Source: Stercorarius parasiticus
Lineage: Eukaryota; Chordata; Aves; Charadriiformes; Stercorariidae
Direction of reading: 5' to 3'
Assembly: GCA_013396915.1 (NCBI GenBank)
Contig: VWZL01004989.1
Span: forward strand, 936,895 to 1,000,894
DNA: 64,000 nt
Under the pieces are notes generated by a model, which ran no database searches, was not told the origin of the DNA, and saw only the letters and a list, made by a program, of their open reading frames with translations. Of this stretch, positions 1 through 12,300 are shown piece after piece. Within the stretch, counting starts at the first letter, position 1. The number at the start of each line of letters is the position of its first letter. A program made the position numbers and the translations under genes.

Positions 1-340
1 CCTCTGCCGGCGGCTGAGGGAGGCGGGCGGAGCCGCAGCGGCGGGCTGTCACGTCCCCCGCCCTGCCGGAGCCCCGCGCCGCTGCCGGCGGCGGGAGAGG
101 CCCCCATGGACTTCTACGAGGCTCATCCCTCCGGCAAGGTGGACTTCGGCAGGTAAGGGGGTCGGCGCCCCCCCCCCTCCCCGAGCAAGGGGGGCTCTCG
201 GCGAGCTCGGCTGCAGCTGCCTCGTACTGCGCGGAACCGGGTGTTTAAAAGACCTAAAACTGAGCGTAGCGCCTGTTTTCTATGACTTCGTGGTGTCGGA
301 CGCCGAGGCGTCTTCTCCGAGCGGATCCCTCGCTGCATTT
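1..340 (+). promoter_or_regulatory. GRHL1: CpG-rich promoter/5' region of GRHL1
   Basis: The first ~240 bases are very GC- and CpG-rich, unlike the AT-richer intron after it. A GC box (GGGCGG) is at 25-30. The candidate start codon at 106 and a consensus splice donor at 153 lie inside. The block runs off the left edge, so the transcription start and other promoter parts are not visible. An AACCGGGT octamer at 235-242 is one base from the GRHL consensus. Promoter function is inferred from base composition and position. Confidence 0.6.
106..152 (+). CDS. GRHL1: GRHL1 candidate exon 1 (alternative N-terminus)
   Basis: ATG at 106 in a CCCCCATGG context opens 15 codons ([15 protein letters not shown]) plus two bases, followed by the donor GTAAGG at 153. 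The two leftover bases AG join the first T of exon 2 to make a serine codon directly before KRPVLVLQ, so the phase is exact. Mammalian GRHL1 instead begins MTQEYDN before KRP. No copy of that exon is seen between here and exon 2, so it may lie upstream of the window under another promoter. The same frame is open back to base 1 with no earlier ATG, so a longer N-terminus is possible. Confidence 0.55.
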
Positions 341-3300
341 AATCCTGCGCTTGTCGCCGTGGGCACCCTGGGTGAATAGAAAACGGGGTGATTCGAAGAA
401 CCGATGATAAAATTACCGCGGTTTGAATGATCGGTGGCTCAAATGTACTCATTTCCCAGGGAAAGCGGGATTTTTTTTTTTACTGAAGTGTTTTTTGTTT
501 TTTTTTTAAACGTACTACTTTCTAGAAAGAGGACTCAAACGCAGCAGCTTGCTAACTTCACCCTATAATTAGGATTTTTTTATACGTGTTTTCTACCTCC
601 GATGACACTTAATAGATGAGGCTATAGCAATTTAGGTACCTGCGCTTTGCTCTTCTGGCACGTAGAAGCCGGTGATGGAAATCCTTTCTGCTGCCTCAGC
701 ATTAAAGGTGTGCTCTGCCCAAAGACCAGGTATAAAACACGCTGCGGCTGCGGATCTCCTGACATCTCAAGTTAAATTGCACAGTGAGGGAGAGAAAGGG
801 AGGCTTTTGGATCGGTGAAGTAAGTAGGAATAGTTTCTGTGGTCCTAGCACGGAACGTTGTGGGCTGTGGGATCCTCTCAGGCAAAGAGAGCATGTTTGC
901 TTGTTGTAATATTCCTCTGCTTCTACTTCGGCCACATAGAAAGTATAATTCAGAAATTATTAAAACTGCAGTAGGAAACTTACCTCCAGCCTTTGCTGGA
1001 CACATCTTCTAGTTTGTGAGCAAATCCACATGCCAGTAATCTTGAAACCTAAAACTTAGAAAAATAAATGTTTGCCTTCTCTCATTAATACGTTCTCATT
1101 TTCCTGAAAGAAGCTGTGGTTCTGCTAAGGGATTGAGTTACTGCCAAACCCCGTGCTTCTCTTGATAATTCTGCAGATAATCCCTTCTGCGCTGCTTTTA
1201 GGGGAGTAGGCAATGTGCATTATGTTTAGGTGTTGCAATGACAAAGGAATCACACAAAAATACATAGGTTTTTCATTTGCTGCATTTCTGGTTAGTGGCT
1301 GCTTTAGTTCTCAGTCTTTTTAGTTCTCCCTTGGTTCTCTTTTTCCATGTGAACATTGTGTTGCTGTAAGGAATCAGCTTAGTGGTCTTGTGAGTCCCAG
1401 CAAGGCTGACTTAGCCCTTCAGCTTGGCGGGGTTGGATCAAGTGAACTGCACCCAGGTTACTTTAGTTGCCTTTTTCATTAATGGCTGACTTTAACTGGA
1501 GGATTTACCCATTTGCTATGGATATTTGAGGTTTCTTTTGTCACATTGTATAAGAATAGGAGCTTGTACTATGTCCCTAAAGAAAATCCTGCTTTGTCTT
1601 CTGCTGTGCAATCTTTGATAGAAGGTGGGTCTCCTCGGTACTGGAGGTATCTGCATTTCGGTACACTGTGTTTTGGTATCTGCATCAGTGTGTACACAAA
1701 TATGTACGAGGACCTAAAGAAAGGGCTTGGTGCAGGAGCTTGTCTTTTTTGTTGTTGTTGTTTGCTTTTTTCCAACTGTATAGTAGTGATTTATAGCCAC
1801 AAAGTGCTCTTACAAGTTCTGGAAACTCCCACTCGCTTTAAGTGACTTCAGCTCAGCCAAGCTGTCCCATTGCAGCTCAGCGAGACTCCTTGTGTAACTG
1901 ATAAAGGATTGAACGCATAATTTGCAAAGTGCTTTGCAACCTTTTTGGTAGAAGGTGGTGATAAATGTAGGATACTGTTAAGCTGATTATAGTGATTAGA
2001 GTATTTCACAACTTGATATTTCACAACTTTTTGTATTTGTAGTATATTTCAATCTCTGAATGCATCTGGGTAAATAGATGAAAAGAATGCTTATCTACTG
2101 GGGAAGGGGTGTGATGGTGGTGGGGAACTGCTTTTTGTGGGGTTTGGGTTTTTTAAAATTATTATTTATTTATTTTAAACTATCACAAATTCATTAAAAA
2201 ATGCCAAGTTTGGGATATTTAGGAAAATAAAAAGCCTCACTTCTCTCCCCACCAATCTGCAGTAAACTGATGTTATGCTTGTACTGGAAAGAAAACTGTT
2301 TGAACTAGTTTAAAAGTCAGATTTAAACAACATTTGCTTGAACGGACTTGAAAGATGAAGCAAGTATTTTACTAATAGAAACAAAAAACATTAAGTTCTC
2401 TAGGGTGGTAGGACAGCATTTTCTACAGATGGTCTTACTTTCACCTGTGGCCAGAAGGTCCAAGTAATCTTGGAGCTTTCTTGTTTCCAGCAATCTCAAA
2501 ATGTTCAGAGTAAATATGTGTGTGTGTGTGTGTATTTATACTACAATTTAAAGGGCAGAACCTCCAGTTTTTCTCTTTTTTTTTTTTTTTCCCCAGTCAT
2601 TTGTTGAGGGTTTCTCAAACTAGTGTCACAGATTATTTCAACGGTGACCAGGCAGTAAGTCTTTTGGCTTCCCTTGTCAGAAAAATTCACTGCCAAATTG
2701 ATTTGAGATCCCTCTGGCCAATTTCCCTGTGTTAGTCTATAACTAATTGGTAGCTTCTAGGTGGTGTTTTCAGATATACTCTGGGAGTGAAGGCACCTTC
2801 TGAAAGCTCTGGGGAAGGAGATGTTTCATTAATTCACATTTTCTAGTCCCACTTGGGAACTGGAGCAGGTTGTGACTCAGTAGTATTACATAGGATGTGA
2901 TAGAGGTTTTGTAGGTGGCAGACCAGTAAGCATGTGTAACTTTTTCTGGGTTGCATTCAGAGCATGAGCAGGTCAGTTGTGCTCTGAAACAGCTTTGCAA
3001 TCTTATATAGGCTGGTGTAATCCAGCTGAGTTCGGTCAAATTAATCCTGATTTACATTGAGCGTGAGTGAGATCAGAATTAGGTTTCTGGGCTTTTTGTG
3101 TTGACTAATCCTTGCAGTGCACTGAATCAGAATATGAACCCTGTGAAACTGGGGCAGCTAATTTAGAAGAACTTTAGGAATGTTTTTCATGTGTTCTAAC
3201 AGGTGGCTTTTTTCTTCTTTCTTCTTTTTTCATGATTCAAGTAAAAGACCTGTGTTGGTTCTTCAGAATGACTCTCTCTACTCTCAGAGACGTCCATACA

Positions 3301-6300
3301 CCAGTGAAGATGAGGCCTGGAAAACGTTTCTTGAAAATCCCCTTACAGCAGCTACCAAAGCTATGATGAGCATCAATGGTGATGAAGACAGCGCAGCTGC
3401 CCTCGGACTGCTGTATGATTACTACAAGGTAGATTGGCATGCGTGTGCTCTGGCAGCCAGTGGAGCTCTTGTTCCACCTGTGGAAAAGGTGTCATTTGCT
3501 AGAGGATTTTACAGAAGCTATGAATAGATCACAAGCACTTTAAACTATGCAGGTTTTAAATGGAAAAAATCCCATGTCTCTGTTTCTTAAAATTGGTTTA
3601 TTTTTAGCTCAGTAGAGTAAGATCCCCTGGATCTTAATGTAATGGATTAAAAGCTTCAGTTGCACTTTGCCTGTTGACTCCAGGTTCTACAGGGAGCAAT
3701 GTATTGTAGAAATAGTCGTGAAGAATGAAACTTTGGGAGCATGTCTGTATCTGAATGACACGTGGAGAAAGAAACTTTTCTCCTTTTGCTCCCAGTTCTG
3801 GTGGGATCATTGGCTTTTGCTGGGTCTTTGATGTACTACCTTAGTCTCAGTTGATACTAAGCTATAATTCGGTGGTGTGGAGGGTAGAAGTGTCCACCTG
3901 GAGGAGTTGCTGCCTGCGTCTCTCTGACCTTCAATGAGCTTCAGCTGCTGTAATCTGGTAATCCTTTGGCAACTGTGGTTGTCTTACTCAGTGTTCACAG
4001 TCTTCTCAGACAGGCGCCTTCCTAGGTGCTCACAGGTGAATTGGACACAGTCAGATAACCACCTGGTTTGTGTGGGATACATTTTGCTGAGCTTTCTTTC
4101 CTAAATACCAGAAGTCTGAGGCAGGGTCCAGTCCATGTACAAGTCAGTGGAGAGAGACCAGCAGGCATTTCCAGGCAGGGAGGCGTCCTGCTCATGTTAG
4201 AGTTCAGCGTTATGGTGGCCTGGCTCACTGGGTGGAGATGCCTGTTTTTCCTTTGATGACCATGCAGGGAGGCCGGGAGGCTGACTTGGCTTTTGTGCCT
4301 GATACTTCGGCTAGTGTCTTTTAACAGTAGCAAGTGCAATTGCCAGCCTTCAAGCATAAGGGGAAGGCTGCCTTGTGCATACTAAATCCTTGCCTGTGCT
4401 TTTAAGAGCTGAACACGTCTTGCATATTAAGCATTACAAGAATATTTTGATATGGAGATTAGCACTCCACACACACGAAAAAATGCCACAAACTCACTGA
4501 TGTGGACGTTATTCAGCTACTTTTGTGAGAAAACTGGCTTTCTGCTTTGTGCCTGCACTTGCTATGCTCTTGGGAAAAAAAAACCCAACACTTTCACCAG
4601 AGTGATTTTAATCCACAAAATCAATTTTGATTTCTGAACCTGTAGATTACAGAGAGAATGTTGATGTTGATCCTTCACAGTTGGCAAAGCAGAAGGGATT
4701 TTCTGTATGTTAACGTCTAATTCAGGGTTTCCTCTTATGTTTGGGTATCAGTGGGTGTACAGAAAAATCAGTGGAAGAGCAGGTACGCCGTGTATTTGCA
4801 TGAAACAAAATGGTTAGAGGTTGAAAGATTTATTGAGGGCTGCTATGAAGTAATGCTAGAGGGACGACGTTTAGGCATTTCTAGTACACCTCCTCTGCAA
4901 TATTAAAGGCAGCCGATGAGATCACCTTCATATTAAAAAAAACCAAACCCCTAAACCCAGAACAACAACAGAAAACAGCTCGAGTTTTCTTCCATTTGAC
5001 TAATGGGGTACCCTGATAACTCAACTGTTGTTAATAAGGCCTTATGGGAAACAAATTTTTGATCAAAAGCTAAAGTCTAGGAGTGTTGGACTGGAGACCA
5101 AACTCAGCTTGGAAGACTCTTGTTTTTCAGTGGCTAGTTAGTGTTGGCTTCCTAGCATGGAAAATCCAACAATTCTGGTGTTACTAGAGATTCCAGGTTA
5201 CGTGCAAGAGCCAGGGCTTGGATTTTAGTTGGGGGCTGTTTAGAGAAGTATGCTGCTCATGCAGGTATGCCATCAGTCCTCAAGTTAGCAGTAAAGCAGT
5301 GGTTCCCCACGTTGCACCCAAGCTGGCAAACGCGGCAGTTTCTGAGCAGGCTTCAGCAAAGGCAAGTGGTGAGAGTTTACTCTTCCTTACGCTGCAGAGT
5401 GTTTGCTTTGCTCATTCAGGAGGTGTGATGAGGGTGACAAAAGTTCTGGGCGCTGTTTATGTGTTTGCTGAGGAGCTTGCGTGGACTTGCTGTGCAGTGT
5501 AGGGGACCTGAGCACCACGGGCTTGTGCCAGTGGTGGCGAAAGCCCTTCGGGTCGGTAGGGTGCTGGCTGTGTACTCTGGTGAACCAAGCCACTGCAGGT
5601 CAAAGAGTTCACCTTCTTCTGTAAGCTTTGGCCTTGCAGCGCAGCCAGGGAAATGGCATATGTCTGTGTGTGAACTAGGTGGTTGGTGAGATCAGTGTTT
5701 GCAGTGTGTGATGTTTACAGGGCAAATCCTGTCCATGGCATAAAATAGGAGGAGCAGTATTGAGCTGTCTTAAATCCTTTTGTTTATAAAAGATTTAATG
5801 CGGTTTGGGCCAATGTGTTGTAGGTGGCCATGCACAAAAATGAGCTGTAGCATCCCATTACAATTATTGGACCTGGTCCTCCCTGAATCCTCTGGTCTCC
5901 AAGGAGAAAGGAAAGCCTCAGGTGGTTTTTGAGGAAGTAGCGTGGAGAGCGTGTGTTCTTTGTGAAAGGGCTGTGAAGCAGCATCCTTTCGTAAGCCCTG
6001 AGCTCATCCAGCGGGGTGAACTCTGCCAGTCTGCAGAAGAGAAAACCTGCACTGCCAGCACAAACCCTGGGGACTGTCCTCCTGGTCCTGCTCACGTCAG
6101 TGCTGGTGCTCCAGTCAGGGGTGGATGATTTTCTGCACTGGTTTTGCCACCACCTGGCACTCACAGGAGCCCAGGGCTGGCACAACTGGCTGGGTCAGCT
6201 ACATGGGGATCTGCAGGGCATCGCCTGGGGCAGGCTTGTTATCCCAAAGCTGTGCGAACATTGGTGAAGCTGTAATGCTAATAATGACTGGTATCAGAGA

Positions 6301-9300
6301 GCAATGCTTTCTTAATTTGACTAAATGTCTGTGTTTTTTGAGGAGATAATTGATTTATTTCTTTTGTACGAGAGGAAGAATGCAATTATAGTATGTCTTG
6401 CGTTTCTCAGGTTCCAAGGGAGAGGAGATCTTCGACAGCTAAACCAGAGGTAGAACATCCTGACCAAGACCATAGCAAAAGGTATTAGTTTTTATTATTG
6501 CATGTCTGCTTATCTCCCTTCCCTCCTAGACCACCGAAGCTGCTGATGGAAAGTAACTTGCTGCACTGCAATGTTGTGTTGGAAGAGAGAAATTGTTTGC
6601 TTTTACTGTGTGCCCCAAATTCCTGTGCTGCCCCAGGAACAGGACAGGGATTGGACCATGATGTTGAGAGCTGAGGCCCAAACTGCTCATCACCATCCAT
6701 CTGCTTTCTAAGTGCTGGTGTCATAAAGTCAGCGTAGCAAAAGCAGCTCTCTAATGCTAAGCACAGCCTGGTGGCCCAGGCACACCAAGGCTGCAGAGGT
6801 GACTGGTGACCCTTTTATTTTTGCATGTGGTTGTCTCGGTTGCTCACTGCTGATTTTGTTCTTCAGGCACCAGCAGCATTGCTTCCTTGTGCATGGGCTG
6901 ACAGGGAAGGACTCGAAAGTGCTTGTGATTTAGTTTTGGGTTTGTAGTGTTTGTGGGCTTCTTTAGTATCCTCTGGAACTCCTTTTTTTTTTTTTCTTCC
7001 TCTTCCTGCCCCTCCCCTTCTTGTGCCTCCCAAGCAGAAGATGATACTGATTAAGTAAATATTACAAATGAGAGGTTCATTCAAGCCAGGCTTCCACTCC
7101 TACCATCCTCTTCCTTTGGACAGACTAGAATGCTTGAAGGACTCGAGGTGAGGTTTTGTGGTCTGGCTGAGCCAATTGAACAGCTTGTTGTTGAGAAGAG
7201 CAGTCTGGTTCCCAGCCATGTGTTACTACTGCTCCTCTCATACCAGCTCTGGTCTTCCACTGACCCATAACCTAGCAGGATGAAAAAAAGAAGTGGCTAG
7301 TTTTCTGCCAATGGAACAAGCCGAACTGGCTCACCAAGGGAGTGGGGGAGCGTCAGAATTGGTGCAAAGGAGAGGGCAGAACCACATTGTGGGGATGGAG
7401 AAAGGGAGGGCAGGCGGACTTAGTGGCTACTAGCAATGAGGTCAGCTCAGCCACAGATCTCAGTGTTGTCCTGGCAGAAATGAGTGTGGTGGGGTGGAGA
7501 GTGGGAAGTTATGCAAACCACTCCCGGGAATCTTGGTGTGGAGTTTCTCGGGGGGTTGTGCATGAAAGAGGGGTGTAATTTCCCTACTAGCACTTTTTGG
7601 GTGGTGCGCAGTCCTAGGGCAGAGAAGCAGCAACCTTGCTGTCAGTTCTCCTTCATCCACCAAAGAGCAGTTTCATGGAGCCTGTGTGTGCCAATGTGTG
7701 GTTGGAAGGGCATCGAAGCGCTTAGTTTTGGACTGCTGTTTTCCAAGCAGTGAGGATCTGGGCTGCGAACCCTCACCCTTTGCTCCAGGGTAATTCATCT
7801 CCAAGATGAGGTTGTTAGTGGGTGAGGTTTTTTTTGAATGCGTTTCTCAGCTTTTCAGGTGAGGATTGAGCTGTTTTGCACAAGCAGGAGAGGTGGTATC
7901 AGCTGTCCTTGTCCAAAAGGCGGAGAAGTATTTCTAGCTCTTGGTTAATGAGAAAATGAACTGTATAATTTATGCATGTTTTTTTCTTTACCCTTTAAAG
8001 GAACAGCATCCCAAACGTGACAGAACAATCTCTCATTTCTGCTGGAGAAAACAGAGTCCAGGTTCTGAAAAATGTGCCTTTCAATATTGTCCTTCCACAC
8101 ACACCCCAGATGGGCATGGACAAGAGAGGCCACCTTACAACCCCAGACACAACGGTCACCGTTTCAATTGCTACGATGCCCACCCATTCCATCAAAACGG
8201 AGACGCAGCCCCATGGCTTTGCAGTGGGCATCCCACCAAGCGTCTACCACCCCGAGCCCCCCGAGCGGGTGGTGGTCTTCGACAGGAACCTCAATCCCGA
8301 CCAGTTCAGTTCCAACACCCAGCCTCAAAACTCCCAGAGGCGAACGCCAGACTCCACCTTCTCAGAGACTTTCAAGGAAGGCGTGCAAGAGGTACCAAGA
8401 GAGGAGGGCGCTGTGTGCGTGTGTGCGTGTCTTGATCTGTATGGAGAGACCCGGTTCCATCTTTGATTGTTCTTGTTACGTGAGCCAGAAATCTGCCCAG
8501 TGATTTAGGAATAGAAGACTTTCTGAGAAAAAGTGCACAAGTATAACTTAGTAAATAAAACCTTCACAACATGAAATCATTTATCAAAAGCAAATGACTA
8601 ATCTTACTAGTGACAGAGCCTTTGGCTTGCAGAGTGTGGAAATAGTTATCTTGATCCACAGCACTGGGCCAGGATTTTGCAAGAGTTCAGCACTCCGCAG
8701 TGCCTTTGCAGGTACCGAAGTGAAGTGACTATGTCTGTAAGCTTCCTTACTGCCAGTTTCTAGGTGTGGTGTGTGTCAGTGGAAAACAGTTGGTTTATTC
8801 AGGGGCCTTGAGTGAGAGCTAAACCTGGATGAAAACGTGTGGTTTTTGTTTTATGGTACCAACTGAAAACAACAGTGTAACCATGTTTTGTTTTTTAAGC
8901 CAGACCTCAAGGAACTGTGTAGCTATGCCCTTTCTTTGAGATTTGGGAAAGGTTTAAAATGTTGCCCTAAGCTGACTCAGAAGGTTTGTGAGATGATGTG
9001 CTTAGTTGACACCCAAAAGTTTTGGATTAAAGCCTTGCTCAAGTGTCCTGTTGGTACAGACCAAAAATCAATTGTTATCTGATGATCAGTTTGCCTGCCA
9101 GGAGTTCTGTGGTAGCAAGTATCTGTTTAATCTTGACTTTTCTTGTTGCTGCTTTAATTGTTGTCTTGTTTTGTTTTGTGTCTGCCCCAGGTTTTCTTTC
9201 CTACTGAACTGAATCTCCGGATGGCCAACATGAATTCAGAAGACTATGTTTTTGACAGCATTTCTGGGTAATGGTTAAGGCCCCTGTTTGCCTGTCTCCT

Positions 9301-12300
9301 CCTGTTCTCTTAAAATTTCCACAAGCAAGCAGTACTTCTGTGCCGAGTCTCTGTCTGGCACTGGGTGGGCTGTGGGTCTCAAAACTACAACAGTGTCTGC
9401 TCATTTGAATTTCACAGTTGAAAACCCTACCTGTATCTTTAAGGAAAACTACTTCAAGGAAAACTTATGTGCAGGGCTGGAAATACCACCCAGTTTCAGT
9501 TGCTGTCCTTGTACCAACTCCCTGTCCCATGGGAAGATGCAGTGCTGTTTGTCAGCCCTGCAGTGGTCTCAGAGTTGGCTTTCAGCTGTGTCCCTCTCCC
9601 TGGCCTGCCTTGCTCTCTCCCTGCTGGAAATCTACAGCAGAAATAGGAAGTGTGAAACTCATCTGAACTCTTAGGGAGGGGAATGAGCTAGTTGTTTGGT
9701 TAGTTGCAGTTGACCAAGAGAGAAGAGAAGACCATGGCCGCGGAATGGCTTATTAGCTTATGAATTTAATTTAATTGCTAATAGATACTTTTCTGTTTCA
9801 TGAGAAGAGCTTGCTGCTGTCAGCCTGAATAGGGAGCTTCCAGTCGTGCCTGCTGATGTGTCTTGGGATTTAGCTTGCCAAGAACTTCTCTTAAATGTTC
9901 ATTCATGAAGGAAATGGTTGAAAAAGGGGCTCATCCTGTTTTCCAACTTCCTTGCCTGTTGATGGCTTAGTGAGTCAACTAACGACTTTGGAATTTCTCC
10001 AAATTAAATGTGGAATATTTAATCGGCTTTCCAGGAAAATACCTTAGCAATCACTGCCCTCTTCACTCCGTAGGAATAACTTCGAATACACTCTGGAAGC
10101 TTCCAAGTCTCTCCGACAGAAGCCTGGGGACAGCACGATGACTTACCTGAATAAAGGTCAATTTTACCCAATCACGCTGAAAGAAGTCAGCAGCAGTGAA
10201 GGAATCCATCACCCCATCAGTAAAGTCCGAGTGAGTGGCAGCTCTTGTGGTTTCTTGGGAAAGAGAGGGTGTGTGCAATGATAGCCTTAAACTCTCCCAA
10301 AGTGCAATAATCTAAACCAGAGCATCAGCACTAAGGCCAGCTTACTCGCTCTCTTACGTCAATGTTCGTTCCTTTGCTGTCCACCTACTTCCAGACCAAC
10401 CCATCCTGGCTCAGTCTGTTAAGAAGTGGTGTCAGCATTTGTGTAAAGGTGATGCAACACCTGGAATGAGATCCTTGAACTCCAGTTAGGAGAGCAGTTC
10501 TGCTCATCTCTGTTTATGACCCAGAAAGCGCTGCTGTCTGCCTTTCCTGTTTGGCAGCGGTGTGCTTGGCAGCGGTGTGCCAGGTATACTGTGGTGCGTC
10601 AGGTTGGAAAGCCTAAAGCGGAAAACCTGATACCAACAAGAACTTCCAAAACAAATGTACTCTCTGGCCTTTTCTTTCACGTGTTTGGGTTTTGGGTTTT
10701 TTTGTGAGAGTGTGTGTGTGTGTTTTTTTTTTTTTTAATATCCCTCCCCCTGTCCTTTCAGAGTGTCATCATGGTTGTGTTTGCTGAAGACAAAACAAGG
10801 GAAGATCAGCTCAGGCACTGGAAATACTGGCACTCAAGACAGCACACGGCCAAACAAAGATGCATTGACATAGGTAAGCATCACTGTCATTGCTGATGTC
10901 AAACTCCAAACCTAATTCCTTGGCAAGGTTTGGTTTTCTGTTGAAGCTTTGTTGTTTTAGGGAACCTTTGGATCATGCTCTCTGCTGTCCATAGCTTTGC
11001 TGAAAGCCCGGAGAGAGCTTTTGATTGCTTGGAGCTAATGCTGTAGTTTTTAGGAGTCCTTAAAGAGGCTGATTTTTGGAGGATTTTGGTTGGTGAGCAG
11101 GCAGAGTTTTGCATTGGGAGATCTAACACCCTCCTCCAAACTACAGTTGCTTTGGCATATCCTGGTGCTTGTAGCTAAATCGCAGCTTATAGACTCTGTG
11201 GCTGTCCTAAATATTGTGTTTCTTCAAAGGACAAGATCCTCATAGAAACACCTCGACACTAATGATCCTCCTTCCCACAGCTTCTCTCACAACTGGTCTT
11301 TGGTACATGTAAAAGAAGAAAACACTGCAAACTTCCACTTGCCTCCAGACAGTGCTGGGGCTGGCTGGCTTCCAGCCTTCTCTGGCTGAAGGCTGGGTTG
11401 TACTCCTCATCCCTTCCTTCTGTGAAGAAAAGCAGGGATTAATCACTTGGCACTTAAAGCAGACGCGCATGCAAATCTTTGTTTGTTATTGAAGGAGTTT
11501 TATTGAGAGCTTATGCCCTTGCTGTACAGGGTAGAATTTCCTGCACATAGCAGGTTATAGCACAGGACATGCGGTATTCGGGATGTCTGCCTTTCTCACT
11601 GGAGTTTCTAGTTTGGAATTTCTCCTGAGTCCTGTTTTCCTCCTTCCTCCTGTTTCTTGGGGGTTTTTTTTTTGGTTTTTGTATGAGAACCATTTCCAGC
11701 CTTTTTAATGATCCATTTTTAAATACAATTCAACCTCCTTTGCCCCCAAGGGATTGGTGAGGAGTTGCAGTTTTTGGCTGCTTTGTGTGATTGAGGACTC
11801 CAGATGGGTATCGCCTCTTCCTTTCCCTCATGCGTCCTTCTTTCTAACAGCTGACTACAAGGAGAGCTTCAACACCATCAGTAACATTGAGGAGATTGCG
11901 TACAATGCCATATCCTTCACTTGGGACATCAATGAGGAAGCAAAGGTATGTGACCGTGATTATATTTCCTGTCCTTTTAGCAGATTCGGGGACTGGGGGA
12001 GGGGAAGGGTGTGTGGCCTACCTGGTGATTAGCATGTAACAAGTTTGTTTACGCTCTTACATTAGGCAAAACCTTCTGGCTATTTCTTAATAGAGTTTGA
12101 ATGTGCAACTGAGGAGAGCTTTGCAACTGCTTTAAGGTTCTTGGCAGAACTGTCTACCTGACAGACAAGTACTGACAAAAGGAAGCGCCGAGCGTTTCCA
12201 GAGCAGATGAAGTGGTACGGGAAGTGTGATGGAGCATAGCTGGGCTTGGCAGGGAGCACAGTATCTTGGAGGATCCCTGCAGGAGGCGAGGGGCAGCTTC

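Noticed and set aside
3203..3241. Upstream acceptor extending GRHL1 exon 2
   Set aside because: It would place a strong pyrimidine tract inside the exon and add FFFF-type residues absent from the family. The acceptor at 3240-3241 fits the phase with exon 1.
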